From: Coriobacteriaceae bacterium
GTDB lineage: Bacteria > Actinomycetota > Coriobacteriia > Coriobacteriales > Coriobacteriaceae
NCBI GenBank assembly: GCA_902363125.1
Contig: CABIZD010000002.1
Location: 62,001-126,000, forward strand
Direction of reading: 5' to 3'
DNA length: 64,000 bases
Below are positions 48,342 to 55,204 of the stretch, one piece after another; positions within the stretch are counted from its first letter, which is position 1, and the number at the start of each line of letters is the position of its first letter. Made by a program: the position numbers and the translations under genes. Below the pieces are notes generated by a model that saw only the letters and a list, made by a program, of their open reading frames with translations, did no database searches and was not told where the DNA came from.

Positions 48342-48806
48342 ATGACCACCGGCAAAGACAAGTCAAAAGTCATGAGCCTTCGCCTCCCCGACAAGACCTA
48401 TCGCCGCCTCCACGCCTACGGGGTTTCCAAGGGACTCAGCGACAGCGCAGCCGCCCGCGAGCTCATCGCGGGCGGGCTCGCCTCCGACGGCCTCGCGCTC
48501 TACTCCACCGAGCTCGGAACCTATCTGCGCGGCGTCATGCAGCCGCTGCTCGAGCAGCTCGACCACACGCTCGGTGAGCGCAACGCCGAGCAGGAGGACC
48601 GCATCGCCCGCGTCGTCCATCGCGCGACCCGCGCCTCGATCGTCGCGGCCATCGCGGCGGTCGAGATCGAGAAGGGCACGTTCGAGGGCCTGGATGGCGT
48701 GAGCGCCTCGGACATCTACGCCGCTTACGACAAGCAGGCCGGCCTCATGCAGCGCGGCATGACGCTCTCGGAGGCGAGGGAGCGCCTTTCAGATGGCAAG
48801 TCGTAG
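48342..48806 (+). CDS. Ribbon-helix-helix relaxosome protein
   Basis: The 154-residue product opens with KVMSLRLPDKTYRRLHAYG and SDSAAARELIAGGLA, a ribbon-helix-helix, then a helical region (RIARVVHRATRASIVAAIAA). It starts one base after the previous stop and overlaps the relaxase start by 14 nt. Such proteins bind oriT and recruit the relaxase. MobC-like or TraY-like; the name is by position. Confidence 0.72.
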   Translation: MTTGKDKSKVMSLRLPDKTYRRLHAYGVSKGLSDSAAARELIAGGLASDGLALYSTELGTYLRGVMQPLLEQLDHTLGERNAEQEDRIARVVHRATRASIVAAIAAVEIEKGTFEGLDGVSASDIYAAYDKQAGLMQRGMTLSEARERLSDGKS

Positions 48807-50151
48807 CAGCCTCGTCGTGAACGCCCGCGTGCACCTCTCCGGATCTCGTGGGCGTTCCGCCGTCATCACCAACAACGTCGAGTACGTCGCCACGCGCGAG
48901 GGGGCCGACAAGTCAGCCACCGTCGACGACCTCAGGCGCTCCGAGCTCGCCGAAAGGATGGGAATCGTCGGCTATTATGCCGAGAGACCCGGGTCGACCG
49001 CGCTCTTCGACCAGAACGGGGCCGTCCAGCTCCGCACGGCCCGCAGGGAGCTCGAAAAGGCCGACGGCGCGATTGCCACCGTTGTGCTCAGCGTCCGCAG
49101 GGACGAGGCAAGCGAGCTCGACCTCGCGTGCAAGGAGGACTGGCAGCGCTTCTGTCGCCTAAACCTCACGTCGGCGCTTGCCGAGGCAATGGGCATCCCC
49201 GAGTCCAGCGTCCGTTGGGTAGCCGCCGAGCACGAGAACCACCCGAATTCCAAGCACGTGCACGTTATAGCGTGGTCGTCCGACGGCTCGTTCGATTCAC
49301 TCATGGCCCGCAACAGGCTCGACCGGGCAAGGAACGCGCTCACCGACGCGGCCCTAGCCCCGGCGCTTGCGGCCGAGTATGAGGCCCGCGACCTCGCGAG
49401 GTCGCGGGCGGTCGACGCCGTCCGCCATATCCCCGCCGTTGAGATTGGCGTCACGCTGCCTGCGGACGGCCGCATTTCCTACGCACACCTCCGCCGCTGG
49501 CACCCAGATGTCGCCAAGGCCGTCGATGTCGCAATCGCGGAAGCAGCGTCGAGGCATCCTGAAATCAAGGGGACGAGCGCCGCCTACGGCAAGTCCGTGG
49601 AGCGCTGCGCCGGCCTCAAGGGTCTCGAAGGCGTTGCGCGGGACCGCTACGTGAACGACGCCATGCGCGAGCTACGCGCGCGCCAGGGCAACGCCCTGCT
49701 GAGGGTCATCGCACCCGACCGGGCGACAGTCCCCGAAATGGAACCGATAAGGTCCGCAAGGCCGAACGACGGGCCCGCGACGGAGCGCAAGCGAATGAAG
49801 CCGCTCGTCGGCGAGGTCCGCGCCTGCGTCGCCGGTAAAGACCTGGAGAGGGCACGTGAAGCCGTGCGCAAGCGCAGGCCTATCCCAAAGAGGTGCCTCC
49901 GATCATGCCCGTCCTACGCGCTTTCTATGGCAAAAGTCCCGGTTGCCGCGAGCAGAGCCATTACCAAAGCGCTCGCGTTCGCAACGGAGAGCCCCAGAAG
50001 CAAGAAGGACCCGTCAGATGAGGTCGGCCAGAAAGCCGAGCGCGCGCTCGCAAGGGCGCTCGCAGCCGCCGCATCGGCCGCGGTCAGGGGCGATACGGCG
50101 GGCATCGTACTCGACCCAGCGAAAACCATAGTGAAGGGAATGATTCTATGA
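48793..50151 (+). CDS. Relaxase (MobL/MobP-like)
   Basis: The 452-residue product carries the relaxase metal site as HPNSKHVHVIAWSS (residues about 154-167), preceded by the strand RWVAAEHEN, which fits motif III of HUH relaxases. The N-terminal third has several Tyr candidates for nicking (VEYVATREG, GYYAERPG). The C-terminal part is basic and helical. It should nick oriT and pilot the strand; MobL or MobP3-like is my best placement. It overlaps the coupling-protein gene by 4 nt (ATGA). The oriT should lie in this element near one of the repeat clusters. Confidence 0.78.
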   Translation: MASRSSLVVNARVHLSGSRGRSAVITNNVEYVATREGADKSATVDDLRRSELAERMGIVGYYAERPGSTALFDQNGAVQLRTARRELEKADGAIATVVLSVRRDEASELDLACKEDWQRFCRLNLTSALAEAMGIPESSVRWVAAEHENHPNSKHVHVIAWSSDGSFDSLMARNRLDRARNALTDAALAPALAAEYEARDLARSRAVDAVRHIPAVEIGVTLPADGRISYAHLRRWHPDVAKAVDVAIAEAASRHPEIKGTSAAYGKSVERCAGLKGLEGVARDRYVNDAMRELRARQGNALLRVIAPDRATVPEMEPIRSARPNDGPATERKRMKPLVGEVRACVAGKDLERAREAVRKRRPIPKRCLRSCPSYALSMAKVPVAASRAITKALAFATESPRSKKDPSDEVGQKAERALARALAAAASAAVRGDTAGIVLDPAKTIVKGMIL

Positions 50152-52088
50152 GCAAGCAGAAGAGCTTCAACGTCGACGAGGGCGCACATCTCAGGCGCTG
50201 TGTCGCCGCCGGCACGGCCGCTGGGACCGCGATCGCGCTCGTCCTACTGCCGGCGGTATGGCGCTGGCTGAAAGCATGGGTCACCGGCATCGCCGCGACG
50301 CTCACAAGCTTCGGGACGGCCGCAGCGCCCGAACTCCCCGATACCATGTTCCAAAACCCACTCGAAGTCCTGCCGGAGCTGATCCAGGACGACGCCTTCC
50401 TCGTGGGATGCGTGGCGACCCTCGCCATCTCCACGATAGCAGGCGTCTGGAGCCACTTCGACTGGTCGCGCTGGCTCCACGACGGGACCTGGGTCGGTGG
50501 GCGCCGCGCGCCGGGCGCGCCCATCCACGGCGACGCGAGGCTCATCTCGGCACACGGCGAGCTTAAACGCAAGAGCAAATCGTGGCAGGAGGGCGAAAGG
50601 CCCTCGGGTGGCACACTGGTCGTGGGCGAGATCGGGAGGAGCGTCAGGCTCATCGACTCGGTCCACGCTTGCATCCTTGCCGAGAGTGGCGAGGGCAAAA
50701 GCCGTCGAGTCGCCATTTTGTCAGCCATGGCTAACTTCGAGCAAGGCCGTTCCCTCATCATCAACGACATCAAGGGCGAGCTCAGGGCCTTCCTTGAGCC
50801 TGCGTTCGAGAAGGCGGGCACTCACCGCATCGTCGACGTGATGTTTGACGCGCCCGCATCCTCGGTTCGGTTCGATCCGCTCGAGAGGGCAAAGGAGGCC
50901 TTTAGGGCGGAGGGGGCCGGCGGCTGCGCGCGGGAACTGCGCGAGCTCGCGCGCTGCATCGTGCCCGCGCCGTCGAAAGGCCAGCCGTTCTTCTACGACG
51001 GCGCTCGGAACCTCTTCGTCGGTATCTCCCTCGCCCTCATCGAGGACGCGTCCATCCCGGAAGACGAGAAGACCGTCATGTCCGTCGCGGCCGCAATCTC
51101 GCCGTCGGGCGATCAAGGCCCGCTTGACCGCATCGCCGCCCTGGCGGCGTCTTTGCCCGCCGGAGACCCCGCCCTCCCCTTCCTCGGCGGACTCAACGGT
51201 GAGCACGGAGGCGGGCCTGGCATCGTCTCGACTCTGAGCAACTGCCTCACCGAATACGTCGACGGCAACGTTGCCCGGATGCTTCACGACGACGAGTGCG
51301 GCCTCGGGGACATCGGCGAGGAGCCCACGGCGGTCTTCATCTCATCGTCCTCGGCAACGGGCAACTACAAGAGACTCGTCCAGACGTTCGTTTCCCAAGC
51401 GCTCTCGGCGCTGCGCTCCTGCGCTGCGGGCCATGCCGGGCGCTGCCCCGTCGAGACCGTCCTCCTCCTCGATGAGGCGGCATCCCTCGGCCGCAACGAG
51501 AGGATCGTCCAGGACCTGGGAGAGATGCGCTCGGAAGGCGTCCGTGTTCTCTGGTTCTGCCAGTCGCTCCTACAGCTCCAGTCCGTCTCCGGCTACAGCC
51601 GAGAAGAAGCCGAGACGATACTCGACCTCCTCAAGGACAAGGTCGTTCTCTCCTGCTCCAACCTCGACACCGCACGCAAGCTCTCGGAGTCGATGGGCTC
51701 CTACACGGCGGTCGCTCAGTCCACGAGCCGAACGAGGGGAACGAACACCGGCTCGACGGGCACGAGCGAGGGACTCGTCCGCAGGCCGCTCATCACGCCC
51801 GACGAGCTCCAGCGTTGGACTGGCCGCGAGACGGGAGCCCTCGTGATCCACGACGGCGTACCTATGGCCTTCCCCAGCAGAGACGTCACCGAGACCTTCG
51901 TCGGGCCCATGCTCGGGATGACGTCCCCCGAGGCCGAACGGGCACTTATGGAGCAATCGACCGCTCGCCGCGAAATCAGGAACGAGACGGTACCGAAGGT
52001 TTGGCAGGGCCCGACCGACCCCGGCGGCGCGGCGACAGCGCCGACGAAGCCGAAAACGGTCGCAGGATACGTTCCCGAGGGCTTCTAG
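50148..52088 (+). CDS. VirD4/TraG-type coupling ATPase
   Basis: The 646-residue product has two N-terminal helices (TAAGTAIALVLLPAVWRWL; VGCVATLAISTIAGVWSHF), Walker A AESGEGKSR, the conserved SLIINDIKGEL and Walker B VETVLLLDEAASLGRN, and the WFCQSLLQLQ motif of T4CPs. It hands relaxase-bound DNA to a secretion channel. None of the channel genes is present in the element, so it depends on a helper. The last coding gene of the integration-mobilization operon; a strong terminator follows at 52134. Confidence 0.88.
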   Translation: MSKQKSFNVDEGAHLRRCVAAGTAAGTAIALVLLPAVWRWLKAWVTGIAATLTSFGTAAAPELPDTMFQNPLEVLPELIQDDAFLVGCVATLAISTIAGVWSHFDWSRWLHDGTWVGGRRAPGAPIHGDARLISAHGELKRKSKSWQEGERPSGGTLVVGEIGRSVRLIDSVHACILAESGEGKSRRVAILSAMANFEQGRSLIINDIKGELRAFLEPAFEKAGTHRIVDVMFDAPASSVRFDPLERAKEAFRAEGAGGCARELRELARCIVPAPSKGQPFFYDGARNLFVGISLALIEDASIPEDEKTVMSVAAAISPSGDQGPLDRIAALAASLPAGDPALPFLGGLNGEHGGGPGIVSTLSNCLTEYVDGNVARMLHDDECGLGDIGEEPTAVFISSSSATGNYKRLVQTFVSQALSALRSCAAGHAGRCPVETVLLLDEAASLGRNERIVQDLGEMRSEGVRVLWFCQSLLQLQSVSGYSREEAETILDLLKDKVVLSCSNLDTARKLSESMGSYTAVAQSTSRTRGTNTGSTGTSEGLVRRPLITPDELQRWTGRETGALVIHDGVPMAFPSRDVTETFVGPMLGMTSPEAERALMEQSTARREIRNETVPKVWQGPTDPGGAATAPTKPKTVAGYVPEGF

Positions 52089-52133
52089 CCGCGTAATCGC
52101 CCATATCCAGTGGAAACGCCTCGATCAACTACA

Positions 52134-52168
52134 CTTCCGCACCCGCGTACCACACGCGGGTGCGGAAG
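52134..52168 (+). terminator. Strong terminator after the coupling protein gene
   Basis: CTTCCGCACCCGCGT (52134-52148) and ACGCGGGTGCGGAAG (52154-52168) form a perfect 15-bp stem with an ACCAC loop, followed by ATTTTCGTTTT. Confidence 0.9.
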
Positions 52169-52180
52169 ATTTTCGTTTTA

Positions 52181-52285
52181 GGTGCAGGCATCTACCTGCG
52201 CCTTCGAACTCGGCTCGCCGAGTTGCGCCGTTTGCCTTCGGCGAAACGTAGTGGAGCCTTATCCTGCACCGCCGCTTCGTGGCGG
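52181..52285. ncRNA. Candidate structured RNA or origin: three-way junction
   Basis: GGTGCAGG (52181-52188) pairs with CCTGCACC (52263-52270) to close a domain holding AACTCGG/CCGAGTT with a CTCG loop (52207-52224) and CGTTTGCC/GGCGAAACG with one bulge (52229-52248). A third hairpin CCGCC/GGCGG with loop GCTTCGT follows (52269-52285). The gap has no gene. A self-folding RNA, oriT or single-strand origin are options; strand unknown. Confidence 0.45.
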
Positions 52286-52382
52286 AAAACCGCGGTCAAA
52301 GACCCCATGACATTCGGATTGCAGTGAGGAAAGGGTGGGACTATGCGTACCCGGAAAACGCCGTTGGAATCCAGCCGCCAGG

Positions 52383-52613
52383 TCACTCCGAGAACAGGTC
52401 GGAATCGAAAAACCCTCTCAGGGAAACGCCGAGACCGCTTGCTATGCGCTCGATATTCTCGATTGAGACGTTGCGCTTACCGGTCTCGACTTCGGCGAAG
52501 TAGGTACGGGACATCTCGATGGAGTACGCAAAGGCCTCCTGGCTCAGGCCGAGCCCGGCCCTTAGCTCCTTGATGCGGAGCCCCACGCGCATCTTGGGGT
52601 CCAGTTGAGTCAT
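52383..52613 (-). CDS. XRE-family regulator, 76 aa
   Basis: One helix-turn-helix domain, IKELRAGLGLSQEAFAYSIE, then MSRTYFAEVETGKRNVS, followed by IASGLGVSLRGFFDSDLF. GGGAGG precedes ATG 52613. It is divergent from the surface-protein gene, with a tandem 15-bp repeat in the gap that may be its operator. It probably represses itself and perhaps the surface protein. Confidence 0.88.
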   Translation of the reverse strand: MTQLDPKMRVGLRIKELRAGLGLSQEAFAYSIEMSRTYFAEVETGKRNVSIENIERIASGLGVSLRGFFDSDLFSE

Positions 52614-52653
52614 CGACACCTCCCGTCCTTCGGTGTCAATGATTCAAGCCAAC

Positions 52654-52683
52654 CCTATATAAGTCACACCTATATAAGTGACA
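52654..52683. promoter_or_regulatory. Tandem 15-bp direct repeat, candidate XRE operator
   Basis: CCTATATAAGTCACA (52654-52668) and CCTATATAAGTGACA (52669-52683) are adjacent with one difference. They sit between the XRE gene and the divergent surface-protein gene. Confidence 0.6.
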
Positions 52684-52731
52684 ATTTGAAATACAATGCA
52701 AATACTGAAGTATCGCAATCAGGAAGGAGCC

Positions 52732-53991
52732 ATGGTGGTTACGGAGATTCCGAAGGTGACGGACGATATGGTCTCCGGGGATGCAGCGGAAAAGGAAGAG
52801 GGGAAACCTTTCGTGCTCTTCGGGCGCGAGTTCTCCCGTAAGCAGGTCTGCGTGGCTGGTGCGGGAATCCTCTGTGCGGCGCTTCTCATCGGCGGCGGGG
52901 CTTACGCCATCTCACATGCCAGTTGGACGGGAGATTCCAATGCCCCTGCGGTGTCCCAGTCAAAGGACGATGAGAAACAGGACATGGTACTTACCCTTGA
53001 GGTAAAGGCCGACGGCTGGGATGCGGACACTTCCACGCCCGTTATCGCCCATATAGAGGATGCGGACGGGGAAGTAGACTTCTACACCGCCATCGCCGCG
53101 AACAAGCAGGTGACCGTAGAGGTCGGCAAGTCAGGCACCTACACCGTCACCCTCATCCCGCCGGTGAACGCGGACGGCTCTACCTATAAGGCCGCGTCCA
53201 GTAAGGTCAAGGCCGGGAAAGATGACAAGAAAACGAACGGTACCGTCATCACGCTCGAAAAGGTGGATGCGGACAAGGTGACGAAGGATGACCTGACAGC
53301 TATTGCCAAGGACGTTGCAGCAGCCGTGAAGATGGGAGATTCAACGCTGAGCGGAGAGCGGGGCGTGAAGGTGGTTAACATCTTCCAGACCAATATCAGC
53401 AGCAATCCGAACGCCGATACGGATGCCGTCGAGAAGGAGACCGGGAAGGCCGAGGAGACCGCCAAGGAGGACAAGTCCGATGCGAAGACACCGGAGACCT
53501 CCGACAACAAGAAGAACGATAGCGGAAACAACGGCTCTGGAAATAAGTCGGACAGCAAGCCGAGCGGAGGTAGCGGAAACTCCGGCTCCGGTTCCAGTTC
53601 GGGCGGCTCATCAAAGAAGGATGACACCACGGCGCATGTCCATAAGTACGATATCTATCATCCGGCAGTAACCCACACGGAGACCGTGCATCATCCGGCA
53701 GTAACCCATACGGAGACCGTGCATCATCCGGCAGTAACCCACACGGAGTCACATTCCATCTGCAATGGGTGTGGAGCTGATATTACAGGTTATGAGCGAA
53801 ACCATGCGGAAAGTGCCATGTTGGCCGGGAATGCAGCGTGTGGAGCATGGCATTCGGAGCCGCGAACCGTGACGGATTCGGCGGCGTGGGATGAAACGGT
53901 CACCGTGACGGATTCCAAGGCGTGGGATGAAACGGTCACCGTGACGGATTCGCCTGCGTACTACACCTGCTCCTGCGGTGCCACGAAGTAG
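52732..53991 (+). CDS. Surface protein with His-rich tandem repeats and Cys motifs
   Basis: The 419-residue product has a cytoplasmic N-terminus of about 45 residues, a membrane helix (VAGAGILCAALLIGGGAYAI), a beta-rich domain (about 85-180), a long Lys/Asp/Ser/Gly-rich linker, then three repeats of HHPAVTHTETV (33-bp units), CNGCGAD, three units like TVTDSAAWDE and a final YTCSCGATK. Such His/Cys tails recur in gut Actinobacteria and Firmicutes, where they may bind metal; the function is unknown. It is a type II membrane protein without wall anchor. GGAAGGAG precedes ATG 52732. GC is lower than in neighbours. Confidence 0.75.
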   Translation: MVVTEIPKVTDDMVSGDAAEKEEGKPFVLFGREFSRKQVCVAGAGILCAALLIGGGAYAISHASWTGDSNAPAVSQSKDDEKQDMVLTLEVKADGWDADTSTPVIAHIEDADGEVDFYTAIAANKQVTVEVGKSGTYTVTLIPPVNADGSTYKAASSKVKAGKDDKKTNGTVITLEKVDADKVTKDDLTAIAKDVAAAVKMGDSTLSGERGVKVVNIFQTNISSNPNADTDAVEKETGKAEETAKEDKSDAKTPETSDNKKNDSGNNGSGNKSDSKPSGGSGNSGSGSSSGGSSKKDDTTAHVHKYDIYHPAVTHTETVHHPAVTHTETVHHPAVTHTESHSICNGCGADITGYERNHAESAMLAGNAACGAWHSEPRTVTDSAAWDETVTVTDSKAWDETVTVTDSPAYYTCSCGATK

Positions 53992-54217
53992 CGGAAGCCG
54001 CCGAATTCTAGGTCGTAGCGGTCAAGCATCAGATTGAGATCTATTGATGCCACCCGGGCGCACGAGTCTCAGTATCCTCCATGTTCCCGAGTCACCTTAG
54101 CCAAGGTTCCAAGGGGCGCCGCCCCTTGGCGCGCAGGGGTGCGGGGATGGCGCGAGGCATCCCCGGAATAGCTGGCGCGGTCACGCCGATGGCATGCCCG
54201 CGCTCTCTGGATGCGCC

Positions 54218-54511
54218 TCACCCCTCTCCGGCGACGTACATGGTCCGCCCACTCTCGCAGTCGATGCTTTCCACGTCGCCGCGCCCGATGCGGACGGCAG
54301 CCCATCCGCCCTCATCCCCCACCAGGGCATCGGCCTCGCCGCACGCCTCCGAGACGAGACGCTCGAGCGCGGACGACCCTTCCGGCGCGGCACCCACCTC
54401 ATACGCCCCTCCCTCGAGGTCCGTCTCGTACTCAACGACGACCGTCAACTCGTCTCCCTCGCCCGGAACCTCGTCCGAGCAACCTACGGCGCTGCACTCG
54501 AACATCCCCAT
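54218..54511 (-). CDS. Small acidic hypothetical protein, 97 aa
   Basis: Not recognised. The product is strongly acidic (ECSAVGCSDEVPGEGDEL, GGAYEVGAAPEGSSALERL) and ends WAAVRIGRGDVESIDC, a compact strand-helix layout. AGGAGG precedes ATG 54511, and it lies 4 bp after the DUF2958 stop, so both form an operon. Small acidic proteins next to DUF2958 are frequent in conjugative elements; an anti-restriction or DNA-mimic role is possible but not shown. Confidence 0.6.
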   Translation of the reverse strand: MGMFECSAVGCSDEVPGEGDELTVVVEYETDLEGGAYEVGAAPEGSSALERLVSEACGEADALVGDEGGWAAVRIGRGDVESIDCESGRTMYVAGEG

Positions 54512-54515
54512 GGAG

Positions 54516-54815
54516 TTACCTCCTCCTGACGGCGCTGAGCGGCTTCGGGGAGAAGTGCTCGTCGCGCTCGACGACGGCGAAACCCATCGAACGATTCAGC
54601 TCGGCCATCTCCTTGAGACTGAAATAACCCAGCTCGTCGTCGTAGCCCTCGACGAGGCCGAACGCCTCGTCCGTGCCGTCAAACTCGAGCAGCCACCAGT
54701 CCCATCCGTTCACGCACGAGAAGTAATGGACGTAGACCGTGGGGTCCTCCGCCCCATCCTGCTCGTAGAGCCCCGGCAGCCCCTCCGCAATCTCCCTCGT
54801 CATCAGTTCCCGCAT
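54516..54815 (-). CDS. DUF2958 family protein
   Basis: The 99-residue product reads LMTREIAEGLPGLYEQDG, then VYVHYFSCVNGWDWWLLEFD and DELGYFSLKEMAEL, the conserved pattern of DUF2958, a family confined largely to mobile elements. GGAGGA precedes ATG 54815, so this start is preferred to longer ones. Its job is unknown. It is the first gene of a two-gene unit with the acidic protein downstream. Confidence 0.82.
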   Translation of the reverse strand: MRELMTREIAEGLPGLYEQDGAEDPTVYVHYFSCVNGWDWWLLEFDGTDEAFGLVEGYDDELGYFSLKEMAELNRSMGFAVVERDEHFSPKPLSAVRRR

Positions 54816-54921
54816 GTCTTCCTCCGTTTCCGGGCACGTTGCCCTGAACATCTCGCCCTTGCGGGCAAAGCCGAATGGCGACGCCGCGCGTCGTCGTCGG
54901 CTTTGCTCCCTGCAAAGCCGC

Positions 54922-55013
54922 ACCGGAGCGAAGACGGGTCAAGGGAGTCCATGACGACCTCCACCAACCGGAGCGAAGTGGAGGTTTGTGCGGGGTCTCA
55001 TGGGCCCCTTGAC
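54922..55013. repeat. Cruciform with 12-bp direct repeats
   Basis: GTCAAGGG (54938-54945) pairs with CCCTTGAC (55006-55013), enclosing ACCTCCAC (54957-54964) with GTGGAGGT (54978-54985). ACCGGAGCGAAG occurs at 54922-54933 and 54967-54978, the second copy forming the loop. It resembles an oriT or single-strand origin. Confidence 0.5.
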
Positions 55014-55109
55014 GCGGCGTAGCGGAGGTGCCACTCGCGTAACGGATACGAGGCCATGACCGGCGAATGCCACCGAAACGTTGGAAAGCATGGTTCAAGA
55101 CTGGAGAGA

Positions 55110-55136
55110 GGCGGCCGCCCCTAACGGACGGCCGCC
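55110..55136 (-). terminator. Terminator of the restriction operon
   Basis: GGCGGCCG (55110-55117) and CGGCCGCC (55129-55136) form a perfect 8-bp stem about 70 bp after the Res stop. Confidence 0.6.
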
Positions 55137-55204
55137 TTAGCGAGCCTTACTAATTCGGTTCTGGCGTATGATCCGAGGCGCCCACCGGGCAAATCCCGAC
55201 GCTC

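Larger units (their letters stand above)
54816..55204. other. Gene-free structured stretch, 390 bp
   Basis: No gene seen between DUF2958 and the restriction operon. It holds hairpin CGGCTTTGC/GCAAAGCCG (around 54899-54920), the nested cruciform at 54938-55013 and the terminator at 55110-55136. Confidence 0.6.

Noticed and set aside
53640..53760. Short tandem repeats resembling a CRISPR-like array
   Set aside because: The three 33-bp repeats are directly adjacent without spacers and encode HHPAVTHTETV in frame, so they are protein repeats.
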